From Orychophragmus violaceus (lineage: Eukaryota > Streptophyta > Magnoliopsida > Brassicales > Brassicaceae), in NCBI GenBank assembly GCA_030180135.1, contig CM058232.1:72904016-72968015 (forward strand): 64,000 bases of DNA. Direction: 5' to 3'. Both the position numbers and the translations under genes were made by a program. The notes under the pieces are model-generated. The model was given only the letters and a program-made list of their open reading frames with translations, did not search any database and had not been told where the DNA came from. Below are positions 32,333-43,140 of the stretch, one piece after another. The stretch's first letter is position 1, and each line of letters opens with the position of its first letter.

Positions 32333-33508
32333 TGATATATCATGGTTTTTCTAGGTTTTCAACCATGATATAGTTATATATATTGAGTCTTTAACCTGGT
32401 TTTTAGAGTCTACTGAGTCTTCTACAGGTAGACTTGCGTTTGGAGCAAAGGATGGGATTATAGGACGTTTCTGGTGATTTATGCAACGAGTTGAAGTTGG
32501 TGTCTCGACCACGATTGAGTGTCGACTGACACTGACTTGGATGTCGGTCGACACTGAGCGCGACAGAACATTACCCGAGAGTTGAAGACAAGTTTTGAAG
32601 ATTTGCAGAATTAACCAGAAGTTTTCCCTAATTCTAAACTGACCCCAAAACGTGTTTAGAGAGTTTAATTAGGTTTTCAGACTCATTCATTCTTTTATCT
32701 TGTTCTTACTTTGTTCTTGCTTGAGAGATTGAGAGATTTTGGCTAGGGGCTGATTCTTGCTACTTGTAACGCTTGAGAGAAGAATTTTGAACCCCTTTAC
32801 TTTTATCTATTCAGTTTCTGGTTTTCTATTCATGATGTGTTGTTTGATTGATGATATGTGTGATTAGTAACCTAGTTAGATTTAGGGATTCTCACAAAGG
32901 TTTTATGCCTGCTTGATAACTGATTGATTGGATTCACTATCTGTTTGTTCATCACCTAAGTGTGCTTAATACTGAATTCTGGACTGATCACGTAGGGTTT
33001 AGATATGAGATAATTAACAATAGCGCGAGAGTGTAAGTTATAATCTGAACCAACTTAGTGTGAGCAATTTGACTACATACAAAGAGATTTGGTTTAGAAA
33101 AATTGTGAACCGATAGAACCTGTTCTAAATGCTTGTTTAGAACTCTAGGATCACAAAGAGATTTGGATCACTAGGTTGCTAGATATAAAAATAATCTCAG
33201 CGAGAGTTGGATTATTTAGCATTGTGTTTCTAGTTCTTGAACCTGTGTTTAATCAGAATCCGGTTAGTTAAGTATCTTGCATAGCATAATTCCCGAGAAC
33301 TTCCTAAGTCTGACGCCTTTCTTCTTATTAAAAACACCCTTCTAGTTTATTGCATTTGTTTACTGCTTTCTCTGGAAATGATTTAGCTTAACTTGAATAC
33401 ATATAATCTATCGTGTGACCGTGAGTCCTTGTGGATTCGATACCCTGAAATACTACAATAGCATATCTGTGCACTTGCAGTAGAATAAGGATAATTCTTG
33501 ACCTATCA
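32333..33508 (+). repeat. Athila 2 5' LTR (1176 bp)
   Basis: Begins TGATATATCATGG and ends TCTTGACCTATCA. A palindrome pair lies at 32517-32554. The TGATATATCA start is itself a 10-bp palindrome shared with Athila 3. Confidence 0.95.
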
Positions 33509-33534
33509 AGTTTTTGGCGCCGTTGCCGGGGACT
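33509..33534 (+). promoter_or_regulatory. Athila 2 primer-binding site (tRNA-Asp type)
   Basis: TTTTTGGCGCCGTTGCCGGG directly follows the LTR, the classic Athila primer site. Confidence 0.93.
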
Positions 33535-33724
33535 CAATTGAGTTCGCCGATAGATTTTGTCTTAGAGTTGAGTCTAAGTCGTTTTTATTTTCTTTGTCAC
33601 TGATTTTTCTCTTGTTTGGCTTGTTTTTGTTGCTGCAGGAATCGACAGACGCATTCAGTGTCGACTGACACTCTCTTTGGTGTCGCCCGACATCGACCTC
33701 GAGACAGTGTTTTGAGATCAGTGT
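33535..33724 (+). other. Athila 2 short leader
   Basis: A T-rich leader with a palindrome pair at 33658-33695, just ahead of the gag ATG. Confidence 0.7.
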
Positions 33725-36370
33725 ATGCCAAGTCGACATACCCGAAGCAACCAGAGCGAAGAACTTGTGAACCTCAGACTTGAGGAGCTTCCTAAACTTG
33801 AGAGAACGAACAGAAAGGGTCAACGAACAAGAATGATGAACAATCGTTTGATTTTGAGACCCGATGCTGAGGGTGTTCTGAGAGACCAACAGAACAACCC
33901 ATACAATGATGAGGGGCAAAGGATCAATGCTGAGGGACAAGTAATCCCTGATCCTGAGCAGCCTCAAGGTGAGAGGCGAATGGTCAATCCTGGAGGTAAT
34001 GGACTTCCTGCTGCTGCTGAGAGGACTCTTGCTGACTACAACCGTCCGGATGAGTTTTATGCTAACCGGTCAGCAATTGTTCCTCCTTTTTTTGAGAGGA
34101 ATTATTTCGAGATTAAGACTGTCTACTACTCTATGCTGAGACAGCACCCCTTCCATGGTCTCCCAAATGAGCAACCCATGGACCACATTGAGGATTTTGA
34201 AGCCTTCATCACTGGAATGAAGTACAATGGGGTGGATTATGACTTCTTGTATCTGAAGCTTTTCCCATACTCTCTTGCTGGAGAGGCTGCTGCTTGGCTG
34301 AAACAACTTCCACCTGGGAAGTTAACTACTTGGGATGCTGTGAAGAGAGAGTTCATGCGACACTTCTATGATGATGCTCGCTCTGATCAGTTAAGACAGG
34401 ATCTTCTCACATTTGCTCAAGGTCCTACAGAGCCTCTTAAGTCTGCTTGGATGAGGTTTAAGATGTACTAACGTGACTGTCCTCATCATGGATTCTCTGA
34501 AGTAACGCTGCTGGGCATATTCTTCAGAGGAATTGATCTCTACTACCAGTCTGCATTGGATGCTGCCAGCAATGGCAACTTCAACACTAAGACTCCTGAA
34601 CAGGCCAGATTGTTGATTGATAACTTGGTAGGCAGCAATGGCACCAAGACTGCTGATAGAAGAAGGAAAGAGTCTGGTGGAAAGATTGATAATCTGAAGA
34701 TTACTGATATCAGGAACAAGCTGGACACTGTTCACAGTTTGTTGACTGGAAAGAAGGCTGTTCACTTTGCTTAGGAAGTTGAAGTGTTTGAGGCTGAAGA
34801 AGACAACCAAGAAGAGGATGTGAACTACATCAGTGGCTCTGGATTTCAAGGAAACAGGTTTGGTAATCAGCAAGGCAACAAGTACTACGCTGGTAGTGGT
34901 CAGAAAAGTGCTTTCACAAGCAACCAAAACTCTTCAGGATATGGACAGGCTGCTGGTTATTAGAAACCTTTTCAGCAAGGTAATTATTATAAGAGGACTT
35001 ATGGATCATCCTCCTATCAAACACCTCCTGCTGCTAGTGCTCATGAGAGCAAGATGGAAGCTATGATGGATAGGTTGCTGGAGGGTCAGACTAAGGTCAC
35101 TGTGGATTTCAACAAGAAACTGGATGCTGTGTATGAAGATCTAAATGGGAAGTTTGAATCTTTGAGTACACATGTGAAGTAGTTGGATACACAAGTAAAC
35201 CAAATTTCAAGCTCAGTAAAGGGAAAGAATGTCATGGACACCCACATCAAGGCTTAGTCAGTCCAGATTGATGATGGATCAAATCAAGGAGAGAAATTTG
35301 AGTTTAAGACAGCTGAACTGGTTGAAGATGCTGAAAAACCCGAGACAAAAATCTCAGCGTCGACCGACACTACCATTGATGTCGGTCGACATCAAGAGCG
35401 TGAGGAGCCGGATTTACCAACGTCTTGTGCTGTTGCTAAAGAGAAGGCTCACAAGCCTCCTTCACCTTTTCCTAAGGTGCTTGAGAAGTCTCAACAAGAG
35501 TTAGATGAAGCCAGACAGCTGGAAGTGATGGATAAGAAGTCGAAAGATGATCCACAAGCTGACACTTCACCCTATCATCCTTGTGTGCAGAGATACTTGG
35601 AGAAGATGCTACCCATGGACGAGATATTGAAAGAATGGGTGGTAGTGATCCCTAAGAAAGTCAGTGACGTATTGCTGACTCAGGTTCCCAAGAAGCTACC
35701 AGATCATAGAATATTTGTGCTGAGTTGTTCCATCTTTGAGAATGGCTTCAAGCGCTCCTTGTGTGATTTAGGAGCTGCTGGAAATCTCATGCCATACTCT
35801 GTGGCAGAGAGACTGGGGATGACAGATTTTTCACACACTAGGATCTCTCTGGTCCTAGCTGATCAGTCAAGAAGGATTTCAGAAGGAGTTCTTGAGGATG
35901 TCCCAGTCAGAGTTGGAAACTATCTAGTTCCGACAGATTTTGTGGTGCTGAAGTACGACAGTGAACCAGATGAGTCTCTGATACTGGGAAGACCTTTCTT
36001 AGCCACAGCCGGAGCGAAGATTGATGTGAGGCATGGTTTGATTGATCTCTACCTAGGAGATGAGCCTCTACACTTTGAGATGGACATGCTGCGAAGGCCA
36101 AAGATTGATGGTCAAACCTTTAGCATTGAGGATGAACATGAAGCTCAGACTAGAGAGGCTTCAGTTCTTGATCCTGGAGAAAAGAAGATAGTGGTTTCTC
36201 AGGATTCCCCTCTGATATCTTCAGAGCTTGCAACTGCTTCCAAGCAGAAAGCTCCAAACATCAGAGCCTCACCAGAGCAAAGGTACGCGTCTTCCCAACC
36301 CGATTCTACTGATTTCACCGCTGAGAGTGCAGGAAAACACTCTGGTCCTAATATCTCGTTCCTTGGATGA
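33725..36370 (+). pseudogene. Athila 2 Gag-protease, single frame with five stops
   Basis: One frame of 881 codons starts MPSRHTRSNQSEE. Gag capsid domain: DYNRPDEFYANRSAIVPPF, FPYSLAGEAAAWLKQLPPG and FMRHFYDDARSDQLRQDLL. A coiled linker follows (MEAMMDRLLEGQTKVTVDF), then the protease with FVLSCSIFENGFKRSLCDLG and VLKYDSEPDESLILGRPF. Five in-frame stops lie at 34469, 34772, 34961, 35180 and 35255. Each is TAA or TAG where CAA or CAG is expected; at two of them (34469, 35180) the related elements do have Gln. There is no frameshift. A palindrome pair at 35360-35396 is translated within the linker (STDTTIDVGRH). No reverse transcriptase or integrase follows. Confidence 0.92.
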
Positions 36371-36431
36371 ACCCACGCTGACGATGCTTACTCTCCACCT
36401 TGGATGAGGAGACTTTCGCAGAGGCACTCAC
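36371..36431 (+). other. Junction of Athila 2 body with copia B
   Basis: Noncoding tail after the protease stop, ending in CTCAC, the left target duplication of copia B. The right copy is ATCAC at 43141-43145, with one mismatch. Confidence 0.7.
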
Positions 36432-37125
36432 TGAAGGAATTTCTAGCAGTTCCTAATCCAATTAGGCAACCCTAAGTATAAATTCTGAGCCTAGGATCTA
36501 GGGTTCATGTTTACATCATTGAATCTACATCATATCTCGAAGATACCTGGAAGTTATGCAGCGGAAGATGATTAGGTATTCGAGATTCAAGAGCGCCTCA
36601 AATGCTGCGCCTCTACTGGTATCCACACGCACACAAACTGGAACGGACGGGATGCTAGTGCCGTTTAGAGATCGGATCTCTCAGAGGGTTTCAGTTTCTT
36701 TCTGGTGGCTGTGAATTAGGTCTTGATCTGTGTAAAATTCGACCATATATCTTATATATGTTGACTTGTACCATGACCTGATTAACCAAGGATTAAACCG
36801 AAGTTAATTAAGTCATCCGCGATCTGTGTCGATCGATACACTAGTTGTGTCGATCGACACTGCCTCAGAAACTCGATATTGAATGCATATCAAATATGCA
36901 TTTACCAGATCATTACATTAATGATCAACCTCATATACTATGTCCAGTTTGCTTAGGTGTGTGACCCTGTAGGATCATGTAACACTAGCAATGAGTTCTA
37001 AACTCATTGATCATAAGTGGCTTCTAGCAAAGCATTATGATTGCCCAGTGTTATATGACTGTCTTTTCTCGACAATGCAACTTTCACATAGAGTGAGTAC
37101 AATAGATTTCAGGACATTCCCAACA
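36432..37125 (-). repeat. Copia B 3' LTR (694 bp)
   Basis: Begins TGAAGGAATTTC and ends CATTCCCAACA in window orientation. A palindrome pair lies at 36825-36862. Confidence 0.95.
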
Positions 37126-37985
37126 ATCTCCCACTTGTACTGGAATCATCTATTCCTATAATCCCTTTGTCTCTATATCTCGATTTGGCATAAGGCAAGA
37201 TCTGTGTCATCCTTATTAAGACAAGATCATGTTCATCGAACTCCGATTTATACTGACAAGATAAACGACTGACAATCACCTCGTTTGAGTGCGGCCACAC
37301 ATTTCTCAGTATCAAATCTTCGATGGGCCCTGAGATATCTATCTCTTGTTATATAGGAGGGACAAATCCCATCTTGTTCCATCCCTGTTCCTTCACACAC
37401 TTCATGATACACCCAATCAATGCCTTTATAGTCACCAGTTACGGCTGACGTTTGACATTGTTAAAGCGGACCAATTCATATGTAAGAAAACATGATGAAC
37501 TCAGGTCTAAAGACTATACTCTATAGTCGTAATGAAAACTCTCATGACACTTATATAACTATCCTGTAGAGTTCTCATTAGCGGGTCATGTCCGATCCTG
37601 TGTTCTCTAACACATATCTATGTGATTGACTTTAATACTCTTATTATTGACTCCATGAAACTTAGTCATCAGTCACCTCACATACTAGTCTCACGCGGTT
37701 GTTAATGTCCCACTTTAACAACCTTGACCAGGGACCAACATAATTTATGTCATTTATCATTTATAGGGTTTCATGATCAAGTCACATACTTGATGACCTA
37801 TAAAATGTCATAAATTACTTTGGGACTATTATTTAATAACACAATTAAATAATACTGATGTCAGAATTCATTAACATAATCATATTATGTTTACATGAAC
37901 ATCATATCATAACTAAAATCAACAATTCCCACTAAAATTAAGATCACATCTTAAGACATCTAATGCCTATAGTAGTAGTCTGACC
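37126..37985 (-). other. Copia B 3' noncoding region and polypurine tract
   Basis: Polypurine tract at 37126-37138 (ATCTCCCACTTGT in window orientation), then noncoding sequence shared with copia A and C. Confidence 0.8.
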
Positions 37986-39030
37986 CTCATGCGCTCTCGC
38001 TCATCATGCGTCGAAGGACACTGCATCTTGCTAAGAGTAATGCCAAGAGTCATTGGCATGAAGCCCTTCTTGGAATCATGCATACTGGACCTGTGCAAGA
38101 CCTTATCAAATATATGTATCTTGACACAATCCAATTAGCTTGTCCAATCTATCTCTATAGATTCTTATTCCAAGAATGTATATGGCTTCTCCCATGCTTT
38201 TATCGAAAAAGAACTTTCGAGTCAAGTCTTAATGGACTGAAACAATGGAACTTCATTTCCGAGAAGCAGTATGTTATTAACATACAATGCTAGAAATGCA
38301 ACTGCGCTCCCACTAGTCATCTTGTAAACACACGTTTCCTTTTCGTTTCTGATGAAGTCAAACCTTTTTTGACTGCTTCATCAACACAAAATTCCAACTC
38401 CGAGATGCTTGCTTCAATCCATAAATGGATCGATGAAGCTTGCATACCTTCCTAGAAGCTTTAGGATCAATGAAAACTTCAGGTTGTGTCATGTACACAT
38501 CATTTTCCAGAATTTCATTACGGAAAACTGTTTTCATATCCATCTGCCAGATCTCATAACCATTATGAGTGGCGGTTGCTAGGAGAATCCGAATGGACTT
38601 AATCATAGTGACTGGGAATAGGTTTCTTCATAGTCAACACCATGAATTTGCTTGAAACCTTTTTTTTTTTTCATCAACCTAGCTTTGTATATCTGAATAT
38701 TACCATCCATGTCAACTTTTCTTCTTGAAAATCCATTTAATCTCAATGGATTTTATACCATCGGGTAAATCAACCAAAGTCCATACTTGGTTCTGTGACA
38801 TGGATCCCATTTCGGATATAAAGGTGCATCGATCGACACAAAGGTGCATCGATCGACACAAAGGTGCATCGATCGACACTTCGGAGTCAGAGCCCATCAT
38901 TGCTTCTTCAAAATTCACAGGCTCGTCACTTTCAATGATCAACAGATCACGGCAACTGGTTACGAGAAATCCAAATTTCTCGGGTTCGTGACGAATCCCT
39001 TTTGGTTTTGCGAACTTCAGGCACCACAAG
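37986..39030 (-). pseudogene. Copia B reverse transcriptase remnant, RNase H deleted
   Basis: Minus strand: hinge and SEMGSMSQNQVWTLVDL near 38810-38770, then WQMDMKTVFRNE and KLHRSIYGLKQASRSWNF near 38440-38380. The catalytic motif reads YVNNILLLGN where copia A has YVDDILLLGN, so both catalytic aspartates are Asn. The sequence then jumps at about 37995 from RT palm/thumb to the last RNase H codons. Copia A has about 655 bp more here, and a CATGC word is present on both sides of the deleted block in copia A. The enzyme is dead. Confidence 0.85.
38821..38880. repeat. Triple 20-bp palindrome array inside copia B pol
   Basis: Three perfect 20-bp units AAGGTGCATCGATCGACACA replace the 21-bp segment that in copia A encodes part of EKWLGASKSEM. 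Net gain is 42 bp, so the frame is kept. Confidence 0.95.
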
Positions 39031-40430
39031 TGTAGATTCTACAACTCTTTGTAGATCCAACTGCTGCTCTTCCTCATCAGGTTAGGCAGTGTCCTGTGAT
39101 TCTCGAATTTCTTCGAGTTGTACTTTACTCCCACTGTTCTTCCTGGAAAGAAAATATTTCTCAAGAAAAACACAGTTCCGAGCAACAAACACTTTGTTCT
39201 TGGACCCGTTGTAAAAGTAATATGCCTTGGTCTCTTTAAGATAACCAACGAAGTAGCACTTATCGGATTTGGGTGCGAGCTTATCGGAGATTAAACGTTT
39301 TACATAAGCCTCACAACCCCAAATCTTCATAAAACAAATCAGGAACATCTCCAGTCCACATCTCATGTAGTCTCTTTGTAACTGATTTTGATGGAACCCT
39401 ATTTAGTTAAAACGCAGACGTTTATAGAGCGTATTCGCAGAAGGTTAATGGAAGATCTGAGTGACTCATCATTGATCGAACCATATCTAATAAAGTCCGA
39501 TTTAGGAGGAGTGAATTGTGAAACAATTCCAAAATCTCTCGGATGATCACTGAATTCTTAGCTTAAGTATCCACCTCCATGATCTTATCGTAGAGTTTTA
39601 ATACTTTTGCCAAGTTGATTATGTACTTCATTCTGGAACTCTTTGAATTTTTCAAAAGATTCCGATTTATGTCTCATTGAATAGACATAGCCATACCCAC
39701 TGAAAATATCAGTAAAGGTAATGAAGTATTGAAAGTTTCCTCCAGCACTTGGGCTCATCGGGCCATGCACATCCGTATGTATAAAGCCCATTAAGTCACT
39801 GGCCCTTTCATTTTGTTCGTTCGCGACCTGTGTCGATCGATACACCTTTTGTGTCGATCGACAATACCCTTTTGTTGAAAGGGGCCTTCGTCATTTTACC
39901 CAGTAAACAAGATTCGCATTTCTCACATGATTCATAATCAAATGAGCCCAAAAGCCCATCACTATGGTGCTTCTGAATCTGTTTCTCATTTATGTGGCCC
40001 AAAAGACAATGCCAGAGAAAAGGTTTGATTCGTATCATTTGACTTGAATCTCTTGGTACTGATGTTATAGTCAGGCACGTTTTGGTTTAGAACATAAAGT
40101 CCATTCCCTAATGGACTGCTACTATAAAATATATCATTGTAATCAAATGAATAACACTTATTCTTAGTTTGAAAACTGATATTTTTCCATACCTAAACAA
40201 GGAATAGAAATAATATTTCTGCTTAAAGCAGGTACATAGTAGCAGTTCTTAATTTCTAAAACATGCCATGAAGCAAAAAAAATGAAATGTTCCTACGGCT
40301 AATGCAACAACTCTTGCTCCATTTCCCACGCGTAGATCCACTTGTCCTTTCTCTAAAGTCCTACTATTGCTTAGGCCCTGTACATTTTAACAAAATATGA
40401 GCACCAAAGCCGGTATCTAATGCTTAATAA
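39031..40430 (-). pseudogene. Copia B protease and integrase, degenerate
   Basis: Minus strand. The protease signature is eroded (LDTGFGAHI near 40405). GAG-pre-integrase is FLWHCLLGHINEKQIQ and CESCLLGKM near 40010-39900. Integrase shows HTDVHGPMS, FTDIFSGYG and the C-terminal WGCEAYVKR and CYFVGYLKE blocks. The second catalytic aspartate region reads FTDIFSGYG instead of FTDDFSRYG. Several frameshifts occur, one of them caused by the palindrome insertion at 39812-39873. A stretch of about 230 bp around 39370-39590 is badly decayed. Confidence 0.85.
39812..39873. repeat. Palindrome-pair insertion in copia B integrase
   Basis: The segment holds TGTGTCGATCGATACACC and TTTTGTGTCGATCGACAAT. Copia A has only 7 bp at this point (between CCTTTCAT and GTTGAAAGG), so copia B has gained about 55 bp. 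It splits the PFNK/NERASDLL junction and shifts the frame. T-rich words flank it, but no reliable target duplication can be named. Confidence 0.9.
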
Positions 40431-41338
40431 GTAGAACCATAAGAAGTAACATTTACTTCCATAACATAAATACCTGAAGAAGAAGTCTCGTACGTCTTCT
40501 TCAGCTTCTCATAATCTTCCATGAATTTATTGCAGTTTCTTTTCAAATGCCCATAACCATTACAATAATGGCACTTATCATCTTTAGAAGGACTGGTTTT
40601 AACCTTAGGAACATGGTTAGACTCGCTTGGATTCACAATCGAGCTCGTCTTGCCATCACCTTTGTTCTTACCAAGTTTCTTAAACTTTTTACCCTTTTGT
40701 ACCATAAGGACATTTGGGGTGTCCTTCTTGATGTTAGGTTCATCAGTTTTCAGCATCCCATGCAATTCAGCCAACGTCTTCGTCAAGTTGTTCATGTTAT
40801 AGTTCATAACAAACTGATCATAGCTTGACGGCAGTGACTGCAGAATGATGTCAGTAGCCAACTCTTGGCTAACGGGACAATCCAGTTTCCCCAGGTTATC
40901 AATATAACCCATCATCTTAATTACATGAGGACTAACTGGTCTGTCCTTTGGTAGCTTGCACTCAATTAGAGACTTAACCGTCTGGTATCTCTGAGTTCGT
41001 GCCTGCTCCTGAAACATACTTTTCAGGCCAGTGATCATCTCTATTGGCGACTCCACGTACTCATATTGCTTCTGCAAGTCCGAGTTCATGGTAGCCAACA
41101 TAAGACAACACACATCGACCACATCATTGGAATGCTTATCCCAATCATCCTTCTCTGACTGCCAGACATTGGCTCGGTACTTCTTGGGGAGAACTTTCTC
41201 AAGGACATAGTCCTTCTTCTCCTGTTTGAGAACAATTCTCAAGTTCCGATACCATTCAAGAAAGTTGGATCCATTTAACTTGTCCTTCTCAAGGACGGAT
41301 CGCAGGGAGAAATTGTTATTATGGTTTGAGCTAGACAT
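40431..41338 (-). CDS. Copia B Gag
   Basis: Open from MSSSNHNNNFSLRS at 41338 to the start of the protease (302 or so residues). Blocks are KDKLNGSNFLEWYRNLRIVL and PVSPHVIKMMGYIDNLGKL, and an intact zinc knuckle CHYCNGYGHLKRNC near 40545. The N-terminal extension to 41419 (MNIMRVFLIVK) is not conserved in copia C, so I chose the internal start. It can probably still encode Gag, although the rest of pol cannot function. Confidence 0.8.
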
Positions 41339-42433
41339 AGCTGAAAACAAGAGAGGTTTAGTTATGATGTTCAAGAAATGAGAAATCTTAACTATTAAGA
41401 AGACTCGCATTATATTCAAGACAATGTTTCCTCAAATGAATATAATGATCCAAGACCCATACTTCACTGAAACTTGAGTGAGCCACTGGCTATCGCCCAA
41501 ATTTTAGCTATCTAGGTAAGCAACTCTTTGCTAGTTATATCCAATATAACTCTTGGTTGTGGACTGACATCTCATGTCCAACCACCTGATGTCTCTGGGC
41601 CCAAAACGATTTTGATGGCCCATTCAAGTAAACCAATATCTTAAGTCATGTAATTGTTGATACCTTGCACTGCAAGCCTATCAACACGATTACCTCTTGC
41701 CTTACTCATGTAATTGTGGACACCTTGCACTGCAAATCTATCGCACAATGAAACGAGTCTTGACAGTTGACAAGATCGGGAAGACATCAAGGATTACTTG
41801 ATATTTAGTTTGAGGAACGGAACTGTTTTTAAAACGTTTAATCTTATTATGTTTTAATTATTCTAACAAAAGGATTTATCTTGGTTTGGTTCTGTGATTT
41901 CAGGTTCAATAACCGAAACAAGCGGACCCTGTGTCGACCGACACTACTTTAGTGTCGATCGATGCAGATTTACCAAAACCAATTTGCGATAACCGATCAA
42001 TCCAATTGATCCGGTTTTTGATAACCGGTCAGTGTCGATCGACACTACATTAGTGTCGGTCGATACCAAACTTATCAAAACAATCACAATAAACCGTTTT
42101 AGCGGTTTAACCGATTTTAACCAAGCTCGATAATCGGTCCAATCCAATTGAACCGACTATCCTGTCGCGAGGTCTGTGTCGACCGACACAACTCTTGTGT
42201 CGATCAGCACAGTTAGGTTAAACCTGAATTTTATTCGGGTTATCATCATGTGTCGATTGACCCGGATTGGTATCGATCGACACAGTGCGATAAACCCTAG
42301 AATCGTTTTCAAACCAAAAAATCTAAACTAGATACTTTGATCAGAACGAGTTTTAGCATGCTTGTATCAATTATACAGAGATCTAGATTCAACTAATCTA
42401 ATCATCATGCTACTGATTCAATAGAACCCTAAG
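41339..42433 (-). other. Copia B untranslated leader with palindrome pairs
   Basis: Noncoding leader. Palindrome pairs at about 41928, 42028, 42174 and 42248 sit between AACCGGTC/TTTAACCG words, as in copia A. Confidence 0.8.
41928..42287. repeat. Palindrome-pair array in the copia B leader
   Basis: Four pairs in 360 bp with cores TCGACCGA, TCGATCGA and TCGGTCGA. The third and fourth have mutated members (TCGATCAG, TCGATTGA). In-pair core spacing is 21 bp where both cores are clear. Confidence 0.9.
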
Positions 42434-42445
42434 GCTCTGATACCA
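42434..42445 (-). promoter_or_regulatory. Copia B primer-binding site (initiator tRNA-Met)
   Basis: GCTCTGATACCA, one base inside the 5' LTR, complementary to the plant initiator tRNA-Met end. Confidence 0.93.
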
Positions 42446-42446
42446 C

Positions 42447-43140
42447 TGAAGGAATTTCTAGCAGTTCCTAATCCAATTAGGCAACCCTAAGTATAAATTC
42501 CGAGCCTAGGATCTAGGGTTCATGTTTACATCATTGAATCTACATCAGATCGCGAAGATACCTGGAAGTTATGCAGCGGAAGATGATTAGGTATTCAAGA
42601 TTCAAGAGCGCCTCAAATGCTGCGCCTCTACTGGTATCCACACGCACACAAACTGGAACGGACGGGATGCTAGTGCCGTTTAGAGATCAGATCTCTCAGA
42701 GGGTTTCAGTTTCTTTCTGGTGGCTGTGAATTAGGTCTTGATCTGTGTAAAATTCGACCATATATCTTATATATGTTGACTTGTACCATGACCTTATTAA
42801 CCATGGATTAAACCGAAGTTAATTAAGTCATCCGCGATCTGTGTCGATCGATACACTTGTTGTGTCGATCGACACTGCCTCAGAAACTCGATATTGAATG
42901 CATATTAAATATGCATTTACCAGATCATTACATTAATGATCAACCTCATATACTATGTCCAGTTTTCTTAGGTGTGTGACCCTGTAGGATCATGTAACAC
43001 TAGCAATGAGTTCTAAACTCATTGATCATAAGTGGCTTCTAGCAAAGCATTATGATTGTCCAGTGTTATATGACTGTCTTTTCTCGTCAATGCAACTTTC
43101 ACTTAGAGTGAGTACAATAGATTTCAGGACATTCCCAACA
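42447..43140 (-). repeat. Copia B 5' LTR (694 bp)
   Basis: Partner of 36432-37125, same length. A palindrome pair lies at 42839-42877, identical in position to the partner. Confidence 0.95.

Larger units (their letters stand above)
36432..43140 (-). mobile_element. Copia B: Ty1/copia element inside Athila 2, with a deleted RNase H
   Basis: A minus-strand element of 6.7 kb with 694-bp LTRs at 36432-37125 and 42447-43140 (about a dozen differences by eye), a tRNA-Met primer site and a polypurine tract. Gag is open. Protease, integrase and RT carry stops and shifts, and most of RNase H is deleted. Its pol has gained two palindrome insertions that copia A lacks. Confidence 0.95.

Noticed and set aside
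39811..39876. TTTTGTT as a target duplication of the palindrome insertion
   Set aside because: The word is low complexity and the ancestral site already has overlapping T-rich sequence, so a duplication cannot be shown.
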